From: Prevotellaceae bacterium
Lineage (GTDB): Bacteria > Bacteroidota > Bacteroidia > Bacteroidales > UBA932
Reading direction: 5' to 3'
NCBI GenBank assembly: GCA_031266015.1
Contig: JAISBU010000059.1
Coordinates: 1 to 43,988 of the forward strand
DNA: 43,988 nt
The notes below the pieces were generated by a model, which saw only the letters and a list, made by a program, of their open reading frames with translations, did no database searches and had not been told where the DNA came from. The position numbers were made by a program, and so were the translations under genes. Positions 17,446-25,902 of the stretch are shown one piece after another; the stretch's first letter is position 1; each line of letters starts with the position of its first letter.

Positions 17446-17634
17446 TTCGCCAAAATCATCCGTAATTAATTCGATTTTATTATAAAATTTTTTCAATGTT
17501 AAACAACTATATGCTATTGAAAAATAGTTGTAACGTTGATTTATCCAACCTCCTTTTAATCTATTTTGTAAAATATTCTTACTTGACTTGTCCGATAAAC
17601 TCGGTAAAGTCCAAAGCGTTTGTACTATTTTCAT
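17383..17634 (-). pseudogene. N-terminal fragment of a DUF6734-like glycosyltransferase
   Basis: MKIVQTLWTLPSLSDK and GGWINQRYNYFSIAYSCL match the first ~65 residues of the intact protein at 8810-10366, followed by ELITDDFGEDLLI. The similarity then ends and the frame runs into the SPASM remnant out of phase, stopping after 83 residues. The DxD motif is missing. The start is 9 bases after the stop of the lipoprotein gene, so an operon link to it remains. Confidence 0.7.
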
Positions 17635-17643
17635 ATTTCACAT

Positions 17644-19329
17644 TCAGCGAATTATTAATGGTTGTTCATTCAACACATTTCCATAATTATCCATAAACAG
17701 AACAAGATAATTATCTTTTTCCAAACTTGCCATAACATATGGCGTATTTTCAAAATTTTGTACAAAAACAGGCAAAGGTATTTTTCCGTTTTTAGTTAAT
17801 TCCGTATACTCTTTTTGATTGTAAATACAAATTATTTTACAGATTTGTTTTACTTCCTCGTCTACCGGAATATCAATTTTTATGCTTCCATTTTTTATAT
17901 CCAAATCGTTGAGTAAAAATAAATCAGCGCTTTTTATATAATTGTCGGCAGAATCGGGTTGTATTAGGTATGCAAAATTTGTTGCAGGTTTTCCCAAACA
18001 GTAAAAATAGCTGTATGTCTGGTCAATCGTCAGAGGATCTACTCCGCTAATTTTCTGAAACTTACCTGCCATCCAAACGGTATCAATGTGCGAATAGCCA
18101 GCATAGATCAAAACTTTTGCGTCAGGGTCAAGCCGAAGAGTTTTATCGTAAATATTTTGCGCCTGTTCCTGCTCCCTGTCGCCAAAATCAACATCATAAC
18201 CAAAAACTTTATAGCCGATTTTATGCGCTTTACGAATTAAATTAGAAAAATGCGGCTCAACAGTATAAAACCCTGTTTCATAATTTGGGTAACCTGTTTT
18301 TAAAAAAGTAGAATCTTCACCTAGCGCCTCTAACCCAAGATACCTGAAGCCCTGTGCGTAAAGCGAATCAAGCAAATTTGTTACCAGTAATCTGTGTTTT
18401 GGCGCATTGTGCGCCTCATTAAACATTACAACCTGTTGATTTTGAGTTAACTTCAACAAGTCGACCAGCTCGCCTGTTTTTGCGGGGTAAACAGCTTTTG
18501 TTTTGTGCTTGGTCAAATTTATCCATACAGAATCGGATTTTTCAACATTATTTGCAAACGAATAGTAGGTAGCAAGCATTTGGTCAAAAAAACCTTTATC
18601 TTCCGGTTTGTAGTAATTTTGCGATTTATCTTCAGCTACATCGGCAGCGCCGTAGTTTAATTTTTCATTATAAAAAAAACAATCACCAAACAATTTATAC
18701 GGATTTTTAAGTTCTACAATTTTGTTTTGCAAAATATTATGATAAGTGTTCTTCGTCAAGCTTAACGCGTCTCTATACATTCCATTAAAAAAGACTACAT
18801 CATCAGGATTTGTCGGGTCAATAGCAGAAATTTCATCGTGTTTGAAATACGTTATTCTTTGGAAATATTTACCATTAAATGGAATTAAATCATTTATAAT
18901 AAATGATTTATCTTTAGAATGGATAGTGGTTTTTCGATAAAAATTAACTTTCCAATGTGTGAAAGGAGTGGCAGATATTACGCTATCGTAAAGATTAAAC
19001 ACGCGAAATTTTGATAAATCAACATTTTTATCTTTTAAAATTAGAAATCCGGCACTTCCCTTATACAGTAACGTGTCGTTTTTATCATTAAAATGAATCT
19101 GTTTTAATATTTTTTTATCGTCCTTTGTAATGTTAATCGTTGTATCGTAGCTATTGCTCCACGATAATTCAGACGAAAAATTCAGCTTATCGTTTAAATA
19201 ATGCCTCGCATAGCTGAGGTTGGTTTTATCATATTCTCCTGTTAGAATATGACTGCCTGTCAATGTTTTATATTGTGTTGTGCAGCTAAAACACAAAAGA
19301 GAAAACACAAAAGAATAAAATTTATTCAT
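17644..19329 (-). CDS. Putative lipoprotein with erythromycin-esterase/ChaN-like domain
   Basis: The protein has 561 residues. The N-terminus MNKFYSFVFSLLCFSCTTQ looks like a lipoprotein signal with Cys16, though the lipobox is not classical. Residues ~290-470 resemble the EreA/ChaN/TIKI superfamily: VVMFNEAHNAPKHR (Glu305, His307, His312), then FRYLGLEALGED, and KVLIYAGYSHIDT. In that group such Glu/His residues bind metal or act in hydrolysis. The N-terminal ~280 residues are beta-rich and unrecognised. It is the most upstream gene of the leftward cluster. Possible roles are a metal-dependent hydrolase, or self-protection in a peptide cluster; neither is shown. Unusually Lys/Asn/Tyr-rich, in line with the AT-rich DNA. 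Confidence 0.55.
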   Translation of the reverse strand: MNKFYSFVFSLLCFSCTTQYKTLTGSHILTGEYDKTNLSYARHYLNDKLNFSSELSWSNSYDTTINITKDDKKILKQIHFNDKNDTLLYKGSAGFLILKDKNVDLSKFRVFNLYDSVISATPFTHWKVNFYRKTTIHSKDKSFIINDLIPFNGKYFQRITYFKHDEISAIDPTNPDDVVFFNGMYRDALSLTKNTYHNILQNKIVELKNPYKLFGDCFFYNEKLNYGAADVAEDKSQNYYKPEDKGFFDQMLATYYSFANNVEKSDSVWINLTKHKTKAVYPAKTGELVDLLKLTQNQQVVMFNEAHNAPKHRLLVTNLLDSLYAQGFRYLGLEALGEDSTFLKTGYPNYETGFYTVEPHFSNLIRKAHKIGYKVFGYDVDFGDREQEQAQNIYDKTLRLDPDAKVLIYAGYSHIDTVWMAGKFQKISGVDPLTIDQTYSYFYCLGKPATNFAYLIQPDSADNYIKSADLFLLNDLDIKNGSIKIDIPVDEEVKQICKIICIYNQKEYTELTKNGKIPLPVFVQNFENTPYVMASLEKDNYLVLFMDNYGNVLNEQPLIIR

Positions 19330-19429
19330 GCGGATTATATTTACATTTTAATGGTACCAAAAATTTACTGTCCATTGCCCCATAGTATTAGCAATAGTTG
19401 TTATTTGTACAAAAACGCATTAAGTTAAC

Positions 19430-19460
19430 GTAATAATTTTGATATAACCAAAATTATTAC
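19430..19460. repeat. Perfect 12-bp inverted repeat upstream of the lipoprotein gene
   Basis: GTAATAATTTTG (19430-19441), a 7-base loop, and CAAAATTATTAC (19449-19460). It lies ~100 bases upstream of the leftward start at 19329, and could be an operator or an AT-rich hairpin. A palindromic TTGATAATCAA follows at 19501-19511. The rest of the gap 19330-19810 has no recognised gene: a 59-codon rightward frame from ATG 19549 shows no family resemblance. Confidence 0.5.
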
Positions 19461-19707
19461 AAAAAATTTACACATAGAATGTCTATTTTATTGTAAATCA
19501 TTGATAATCAACTAAATAATATTGGTTTTTTGTAAATAATAATAGCAAATGAAACCGAAGGCTTATCATAAGTTGAAATTAGAGGATAGCAAGCCTGAGC
19601 TATTTCCCACCATTTGCTTGCGTGAGGTTGGCGGCGCGGTGTGCATGTTGGGGAATACACGACCAAATGCAAATGCCAAGAGCCAACATGGAAGCAACCG
19701 CAAAAGC

Positions 19708-19778
19708 GTGACAGCCCGATTAACCTGAGCAACCCGCAGGCAAGCACAAATACTTAGCAGCGGTTAAAAAAGGATCAG
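19708..19778 (+). repeat. Right copy of 71-bp direct repeat framing the AT-rich island
   Basis: Same orientation as 8391-8461, 65/71 identical. It ends 32 bases before the ClC gene, so the island lies between the surface-protein operon and clc. The coding frame of the left copy is not kept here, which suggests that the repeat matters as DNA rather than as protein. Confidence 0.8.
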
Positions 19779-19796
19779 GATTAGAATATGAATAGC

Positions 19797-19804
19797 TACC
19801 TTTG
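19797..19804 (+). promoter_or_regulatory. Minus-7-type promoter element TACCTTTG before clc
   Basis: It matches TAnnTTTG and ends 6 bases before the ATG at 19811. Transcription would begin at or very near the start codon, giving a leaderless mRNA. No clear TTG lies 19-21 bases upstream, so the upstream half of the promoter is weak or was replaced by the repeat. Confidence 0.4.
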
Positions 19805-19810
19805 TAGTTC

Positions 19811-21607
19811 ATGTTCAGAAAATCCATACCGTCTACGCAGCTGTTCGTACGCACCATTACCTCACGGGTAAGGCGCGTAAACGAACGCCAGCTGCTCATA
19901 GTGCTCAGCATCGTAACCGGGCTGCTCAGCGGGCTGGCCGCGGTGCTGCTCAAGCATACCGTACATTTTATCCAGCACGTTTTAGTGGGCTTTGTCGATT
20001 CTTTTTCGTGGACTCGCCTGCTCCTGTTCGCCTTTCCTGCCTTCGGAATGCTGCTTGCCTTCCTGTTTGTAAAGTATGCGGTAAAAGATAACATAAGCCA
20101 TGGGGTTACCCGTGTGCTGTACGCCATATCCAGAAAAGAATCTAAGCTGCCGCGCCACAACACGTGGACATCTATCATTGCCAGCTCCATCACCATTGGC
20201 TTCGGAGGATCTGTAGGAGCTGAGGCGCCTATTGTGCTAACCGGCTCCGCTATAGGATCTAACATTGGACAAGCGCTAAAGCTAAGCTACAAAAATATTA
20301 CCCTGCTGCTTGCCTGCGGCGCTGCCGGAGCCATTGGAGGTATATTCAAGGCGCCGTTGGCAGGCGTAATTTTCACGCTGGAGGTGTTGATGATTGATAT
20401 TACGCTAACCTCCATTGTCCCGTTGCTTATTTCAGCCGTAGCCGCAACCTCGGTATCCTACCTCATGCTCGGTAACGATTTAGAGTTTGCCTCAAGCGCA
20501 CTACAGCCGTTCGCTATGTCCAATACCCCATTTTACCTGATACTGGGAGTGTTCTGTGGCTTAGTTGGCGTGTACTTTACCCGTGGTACAATGTTCATTG
20601 AGGGTAAGTTCCGAAAGGTAAAACGCCCCAGCGCAAAGTGGCTCATCGGCGGAACCATACTTGGCCTGACCATTATTCTATTTCCGCCACTCTACGGAGA
20701 AGGCTACGGTATACTTTCTGCTCTACTTAACGAAAGCAGCCAGGATATTTTCGAAAATACCTTCTTCTCTCAGCTGACAGACCTCAAGTGGTTCATATTC
20801 GTGTACCTGCTGCTGCTGCTGCTGTTCAAAGTTGTAGCCATGTCTTCCACCAACGGAGGCGGAGGCGTTGGCGGAACCTTTGGCCCCACCCTGTTTATGG
20901 GAGGTATTTGCGGAGCGTTTATCGGCAAATTGGTAAACTTTTTCAAAGTAAACAACCCAGTGCCCGAAGCCAACTTTACGATGGTAGGTATGGCCGGACT
21001 TATGGCTGCCGTAATGCACTCGCCGCTCACCGCCATATTCCTGATTGCCGAAATTACCGGAGGCTACACGCTGTTTATGCCGCTTATGATAACGGCCGTA
21101 ACGGCCTTTATAGTCATCAACACCTTTGAGCCGCACTCCATTTACACCAAACGTTTGGCACAGCGGGGCGACTTGCTTACGCAAAACAAAGATCAGGCCG
21201 TGCTCACGCTGCTCAAGCTTAATGGTCTCATTGAGAAGGATTTACAGCCTATGGTGATTAACGACTCGTTGGGCGATATGGTAAAGGTTGTGGCACAATC
21301 AAAGCGTAACGTGTTTCCGGTGGTAGATTTGGAAAACCACCTCATGGGCATTCTGATGCTGGACGATATACGGCAAGAAATGTTCAACACCTCCAAGTAT
21401 GACACCATTCACGTGTACGACTACATGTGCTCTCCGCCCGACGTTATTGATGAAAACGAGGCTATGGAAGCCGTCCTGGCCAAGTTTGAAAAGACAGGGG
21501 CATGGAACCTGCCGGTGGTAACCAAAGATAACCACTACATCGGCTTCGTTTCAAAATCGAAGCTCCTCTCTGCCTACAGGAGCATGCTGGTAAACTATTC
21601 CGGCTAA
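19811..21607 (+). CDS. ClC-type chloride channel/antiporter with two CBS domains
   Basis: The protein has 598 residues. Membrane helices span residues ~30-440. The ion-path motif GGSVGAEAPIVLTGSAIG carries the gating Glu138, and GVIFTLEVLMIDI keeps an internal Glu191 at the proton-glutamate position, which favours an H+/anion antiporter over a passive channel. GVGGTFGPTLFMGG is the later filter segment. Two CBS domains follow (residues ~470-590: NVFPVVDLENHLMGIL and NLPVVTKDNHYIGFVS) and may sense nucleotides. The N-terminus is basic and begins immediately downstream of a TACCTTTG element. Length is normal for Bacteroidota ClC-CBS proteins. It ends well before a bidirectional terminator. Confidence 0.92.
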   Translation: MFRKSIPSTQLFVRTITSRVRRVNERQLLIVLSIVTGLLSGLAAVLLKHTVHFIQHVLVGFVDSFSWTRLLLFAFPAFGMLLAFLFVKYAVKDNISHGVTRVLYAISRKESKLPRHNTWTSIIASSITIGFGGSVGAEAPIVLTGSAIGSNIGQALKLSYKNITLLLACGAAGAIGGIFKAPLAGVIFTLEVLMIDITLTSIVPLLISAVAATSVSYLMLGNDLEFASSALQPFAMSNTPFYLILGVFCGLVGVYFTRGTMFIEGKFRKVKRPSAKWLIGGTILGLTIILFPPLYGEGYGILSALLNESSQDIFENTFFSQLTDLKWFIFVYLLLLLLFKVVAMSSTNGGGGVGGTFGPTLFMGGICGAFIGKLVNFFKVNNPVPEANFTMVGMAGLMAAVMHSPLTAIFLIAEITGGYTLFMPLMITAVTAFIVINTFEPHSIYTKRLAQRGDLLTQNKDQAVLTLLKLNGLIEKDLQPMVINDSLGDMVKVVAQSKRNVFPVVDLENHLMGILMLDDIRQEMFNTSKYDTIHVYDYMCSPPDVIDENEAMEAVLAKFEKTGAWNLPVVTKDNHYIGFVSKSKLLSAYRSMLVNYSG

Positions 21608-21861
21608 GCATAAGGTTCAGCGGTAAAGACACGGCGCGGCACGTCTCTACAAGTTCCGACACCCGGAAATTTTGCATTCATGCGTTCCGTGTTCATTCTA
21701 CTTATTAATAGCGGGTTAAAGGTGATTGTGCGCAACGCACTCGGCAGCTGCCCGGCGGCGCTGCCGTGCCGGTTCTTCTCTTAGGGAAGTAGCATGGTAG
21801 CGGCAGCATGGCGGATAATCATCAAAAATTATCCTCTGTAAGCTATCTTGAACCAGAGCAT

Positions 21862-21900
21862 AAAAATCCCCCTGTAGCGTTAAGCTGCAGGGGGATTTTT
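21862..21900. terminator. Bidirectional rho-independent terminator
   Basis: 16-bp stem AAAAATCCCCCTGTAG / CTGCAGGGGGATTTTT with a single G-U pair and a 7-base loop, and A and T tracts on both sides. It lies between the rightward clc and the leftward TPR gene, whose stop is at 21904. Confidence 0.9.
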
Positions 21901-21903
21901 TTC

Positions 21904-22800
21904 CTATTTCCTTTTCATAGATTTTGCTTGAGCCTCATCTTTCTTTGCCTGCGCAGGCTGCCCCAAGGCAGCATATGCTTTGGCTCGCTCTGCGTAGTAC
22001 TCGTGCAAATTGCCGTTCTGCTTAATTGCAACGTTGAATGCGGCCAGCGCCTTTTTGTAATCTTTTTGTGCAATGTACACCTTAGCACGCAGGAAGTGGC
22101 AATTATCAGCTACCTCATGCTCAGGCAATCCGGTGGCCTGTACGGCTAATGACAAACCCTTGTCCAAATCAGCCAGCGCCTCCTCCAGCCAGCCTGCTCC
22201 CAAACGAGCTTCTCCACGCTCACAGTAGCAAACGCCGCCATCCTCGTCACCTACCTTTTGCACTACCTCATTAAAATCAGCTATGGCATCCAGATATTTC
22301 TCCAGCTGTACGTATGCCCAACCTCTTGCCCTCACATAATCTATACTATTTTTCAGCTTAATAGCGCAGCTGTAATCGTCAACCGCCAGCTGATATTCTC
22401 CATTGGCAGCACGGGCATCGGCACGACCAACATAGGCATCTGCCGACTTAGCGTTCAGCTGTATGGCCTGGCTGTAGGTAAGAATAGCCATATCATAATC
22501 CTCTGCAGAGCTCAAGGCCTCGCCGCATAGCAAAAAGGCCTGAAAATTCTTTGGCTCCAGCTGGCAAACCTGAATAAAATCATTTACGGCCTCGCCATAC
22601 TCACCGTTATCGTTGTAAGCCATACCACGAGCCATAAGAGATTTCGTGTCTTTAGGGTTAGCCGTAATTTTACGGCTGTAAAGCTCAATCTGCGTATCCA
22701 GCATTGCCTCATCGTCATCATCATCTGCAGCACGCAACGCCCAGGGCTGCAACAATGCGCAAAGCAATGACATTGTCAAAACCACTCGTGACTTCTTCAT
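21904..22800 (-). CDS. Exported TPR protein
   Basis: Start chosen at ATG 22798-22800, giving MKKSRVVLTMSLLCALLQPWALRA as the signal peptide. Upstream in-frame ATGs would add 4 or 16 residues. After an Asp run (ADDDDDEAM) come about six to seven tetratricopeptide repeats, with motifs such as ARGMAYNDNGEYGEAVNDF and YVGRADARAANGEYQLAVDD. TPRs mediate protein contacts in the periplasm. It ends in a Lys/Ala-rich helix. It stands alone, facing clc across a terminator. The partner is unknown. Confidence 0.8.
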   Translation of the reverse strand: MKKSRVVLTMSLLCALLQPWALRAADDDDDEAMLDTQIELYSRKITANPKDTKSLMARGMAYNDNGEYGEAVNDFIQVCQLEPKNFQAFLLCGEALSSAEDYDMAILTYSQAIQLNAKSADAYVGRADARAANGEYQLAVDDYSCAIKLKNSIDYVRARGWAYVQLEKYLDAIADFNEVVQKVGDEDGGVCYCERGEARLGAGWLEEALADLDKGLSLAVQATGLPEHEVADNCHFLRAKVYIAQKDYKKALAAFNVAIKQNGNLHEYYAERAKAYAALGQPAQAKKDEAQAKSMKRK

Positions 22801-22887
22801 TTTTACTTCCATTTTATGTTGATTACTATAGCAAACCGTTCGGAACAAAAAAATATAACCTCAAGAGCAACGCTTACCACCGCATCC

Positions 22888-24333
22888 CTACCTCCAATAC
22901 CTGAAGTAAAAGATCACAATAAATCCGAATATTTCAAGGCGTCCTATCAGCATGGTAAGCGTGCAAATAACCTTCGAAAAAGCGCCAAAATCACCAAAAT
23001 TTCCAAGCGAGGCAATAGCGCCATAGCCCGGCCCCACGTTGCCCATACAGCTGATAGCTCCCGTAACACTCTCCGTTAGCCCCACTCCCGAAGCAAGCAG
23101 CAGTATAGCTGAGAATAGCACTATGGCAATGTAAACACCTATAAATAAGGTAGTTGACGATACAGCATCATCGTCCATCACAACTCCTTTCAGCTTGATA
23201 GGTACAACCGCATTCGGATGCAAGTTTTTACGAATACGCGCAACCAGCGCCTTATGGAAAATTACAATTCTATCGGCCTTGATACCGCCGCTCGTAGAGC
23301 CGGCGCAACCACACTGCAGCATAAGTACCAGCGATACCATTATGGCTAAAGGCGGCCACATCACATTATCGCAGCCGGCAAATCCGGTTGTTGACACCAA
23401 TGCCACCATTTGAAAAGAAGCCTGGCGTACCGCCGAAGGAAGGGACTCTACGTTGCCCTGAAATCTCAAGCTTAACGCCACCACAGCTACCCCTACCAAC
23501 ACCGAACCCAAATAGTAGCGCACAATCGGAGAACTAAATAGCGAGCCAACTCTCTTTATTATAGCTACATACAGTAAACCATAGTTGATGCTGGAAAGTA
23601 GCATAATTACGATAAGCACAACCTCTATAGCCACGCTATCGTAGTGCATTATACTCGCATTCTTTGTAGAAAAACCACCTGTTGCCACCGCAGAAAACGC
23701 ATGATTTACGGCATCAAAAAGAGTCATGCCGGCCACAAGCAGCGCAACTACCGACAACAGCGTAAGCCACACGTATACTTTTAGAACTATGCGAACGATT
23801 TGCTGCGATGTATGCTTGGCATCCTTGTGCTGCGCCAAGCGAAAAGACTCTGCACGAGACAGCCGCATCTTGGCGCTGCCGACCGAGGGCAAAACTATCA
23901 ACGTAAATACTACTACTCCCACACCGCCAATCCAATGCGTGGATGAGCGCCAGAAAAGAAGCCCTTTGGGCAGCACCTCAATATCGTTAAGAATGGTAGC
24001 GCCGGTAGTTGTAAAGCCCGACACGCTCTCGAACCAAGCGTTTGTAACCGTAAATTCACCGCCCCAAAGCACGTAAGGCAGCATACCAAAAAGGCAACCG
24101 AACAGCCACGCCAGCGCCACAATGATATGCCCCTCCCGGGTATTCAGCTCATTCTCTTTGGGCGTAAAAATCATAGGAAATATGCCGGCCACTCCAGTAA
24201 TGATTCCGGCAAAAAGGAGCGGAACAAAAGCCTCATCTTTTTCAATAAACGACAACACTGCCGACAGGAACATAAATGTTGCCACTACCAGCAGCACAAC
24301 GCCTATATACCGAACTACAACATGCCACTTCAT
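22888..24333 (-). CDS. trkH: TrkH/KtrB-type potassium uptake membrane subunit
   Basis: The protein has 481 residues with ~10-12 membrane spans. All four pore loops are visible: SGFTTTGATI, VATGGFSTKN, VSTTGFAGCD and GNVGPGYG, each with the filter Gly. This is the K+-translocating part of Trk/Ktr systems, which need a TrkA/KtrA nucleotide-binding ring. No such gene lies next to it, so the regulator must be elsewhere. The C-terminus FFYFRYWR-like end after LIGRLEIFGF is standard. Upstream, 24334-25114 is a long intergenic region. Confidence 0.9.
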   Translation of the reverse strand: MKWHVVVRYIGVVLLVVATFMFLSAVLSFIEKDEAFVPLLFAGIITGVAGIFPMIFTPKENELNTREGHIIVALAWLFGCLFGMLPYVLWGGEFTVTNAWFESVSGFTTTGATILNDIEVLPKGLLFWRSSTHWIGGVGVVVFTLIVLPSVGSAKMRLSRAESFRLAQHKDAKHTSQQIVRIVLKVYVWLTLLSVVALLVAGMTLFDAVNHAFSAVATGGFSTKNASIMHYDSVAIEVVLIVIMLLSSINYGLLYVAIIKRVGSLFSSPIVRYYLGSVLVGVAVVALSLRFQGNVESLPSAVRQASFQMVALVSTTGFAGCDNVMWPPLAIMVSLVLMLQCGCAGSTSGGIKADRIVIFHKALVARIRKNLHPNAVVPIKLKGVVMDDDAVSSTTLFIGVYIAIVLFSAILLLASGVGLTESVTGAISCMGNVGPGYGAIASLGNFGDFGAFSKVICTLTMLIGRLEIFGFIVIFYFRYWR

Positions 24334-25114
24334 CTCGTCGTCTATTTTTTGAGAGGTTCAAATCTCTTGCTATCCCAAGCGCCAACTCCTTACCCTGCCC
24401 GGTTTTTGTATGGGAAAATACATTTTTCTGAGAGCACAACACAACACTCGCCGCTCCCAAGCTGTCAGAATGTAAAAAGCACTAAAAATATAACGTGTAA
24501 AGGTAGCTATTTAAAAAATCTGTCCCAAAAAACCGCTAAATGAATGAGCATCGCTTGAATTTTCGACCTCAAGCAAGCATTGTTCTGATTTTCAGCTATT
24601 TAAAGTACAAAGCCACATAAAAAGCACGGTATTTTAGTTAAAAATGTGGCGAAATTATTTTTTATACCTACATTTGCCAATCCTTTTCAAAAAAGGACAG
24701 TAAACACAACATTCTCAAATCCCGAAATTGCCAGCTCTTCGGGTGCGAGGATAAAGGATTATTTTTCAGGTTTAACCTGTTTTAAAACAACATCTTAAAA
24801 ATGAAAGACCTTTGCTCACGCCATTTTCCGCTTAATGGGAAGCACATACTTTCCGTTTACAGGAATGTTGTACAATGCTTGCTTCTTGCCTGCATTGCAG
24901 TCCGCTTTAATATCTGATAAAATCCCGATACCCTTTCTTGCCGTCGGTTTTTTTCACGCACAGTGCCGTACGGACGTAAGCAGAATAAGCTTTACGCTTG
25001 CCCTGCGAAATCAAGAAGGAGAACTTTACTTTTGCCACTCAACGACAACGAGGCAGGCGGGGGGAGTTTATGCTATTGCCTATCATTCACCAACTAATAC
25101 GTTATGAGCTGAAA
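24334..25114. other. Divergent intergenic region between trkH and the arginine decarboxylase
   Basis: About 780 bases without a credible gene. A TAnnTTTG-type element TACATTTG lies at 24669-24676 and another, TACTTTTG, at 25027-25034; the second is the nearer candidate for the decarboxylase, though neither has a clean TTG at the right distance. Upstream ATG/TTG frames (from 24835 and 24998) have no family resemblance. Confidence 0.4.
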
Positions 25115-25741
25115 ATGAAGAACCAACTTTTCAATACCGCCGCTGTTATCACAGAAATGGAAATGCAGGGCATGATTTCCGGACAAGCTCATCCATCCGG
25201 CAACGCACAACCCTGGGGCATTACCTTCGGATGCCGCGTACCTAAAGATTATTTCGAAACACGCGGCAAGGGCGAGAGCGATATTGCCGTACACGCAGGC
25301 TCCTACCACCTTGCGCTTAAAGACGCCAACATTGAGAAGTACAACATCATGACCTACTCATCAATACTACCGGGAATTGCTAATCTTGTGGAACAACCCA
25401 AGGATATGGTACACGGCTGCGTAGTAGAATCCATCATGAGTACCTGTACTGTAAACAAAGGTGAGCGTGGAACAGCGGGCATCATTTACGGGTGGCTGTA
25501 CAACCGCAAAACAAACGAAAAGTACGGCGGCCTGGTTTGCGAAAACTTCGGCGACTACTCCAGCGAAGATTTGCGAAAACTGCTTCGTTCAAGCCTTGAG
25601 GAACTTTACGTAAACGGCTTTGAGGAAGACTACCAACTTACTGACATTAAGTATCTTAGCGAAAGTATTGCGCCTGCCAAGAAGTATGGTACAGCGCTGG
25701 TATCGCTATGCTTTACCTCATACTTTCATCCGGTAATCTAG
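25115..25741 (+). CDS. Pyruvoyl-dependent arginine decarboxylase
   Basis: Start chosen at ATG 25115 (MKNQLFNTAAVITEME), giving 208 residues, close to the family length. In-frame starts at 24998 (TTG) and 25071 are longer than needed. GKGESDIAVHAGSYHLAL and NIMTYSSILPG match the PvlArgDC family. Ser82/Ser83 in YSS mark the self-cleavage site where the second Ser becomes the pyruvoyl group. The enzyme turns arginine into agmatine and CO2 in the cytoplasm, feeding polyamine synthesis. It is followed after 161 bases by a deoxyhypusine-synthase-like gene on the same strand, which supports a polyamine role. The normally seen GVG motif reads GKG here. Confidence 0.85.
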   Translation: MKNQLFNTAAVITEMEMQGMISGQAHPSGNAQPWGITFGCRVPKDYFETRGKGESDIAVHAGSYHLALKDANIEKYNIMTYSSILPGIANLVEQPKDMVHGCVVESIMSTCTVNKGERGTAGIIYGWLYNRKTNEKYGGLVCENFGDYSSEDLRKLLRSSLEELYVNGFEEDYQLTDIKYLSESIAPAKKYGTALVSLCFTSYFHPVI

Positions 25742-25769
25742 GGGTAAAATAAAGCTTGAAAGAAGACTC

Positions 25770-25895
25770 AGGAAGTCTAAGAAGTTTAGGAAGTTTAAGG
25801 AATAATAAGCGCTACTCCCCTTACATACTTCCCAGATTTCCCAGACTTCTAAATCTTCCTAAAACTCTTAATCTTCTTAAATTCCTAATCTTCCT
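25770..25895. repeat. Polypurine tract followed by polypyrimidine tract
   Basis: 25770-25804 is nearly all purine plus T in units like GGAAGTCTAAGAAGTTTAGG. 25829-25895 is its pyrimidine-rich counterpart in units like CTTCCTAAAACTCTTAATC. Together they form an imperfect inverted repeat made of short degenerate repeats. It lies between the decarboxylase and the DHS-like gene, and could fold in the mRNA. Confidence 0.6.
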
Positions 25896-25902
25896 ATAAT
25901 AA

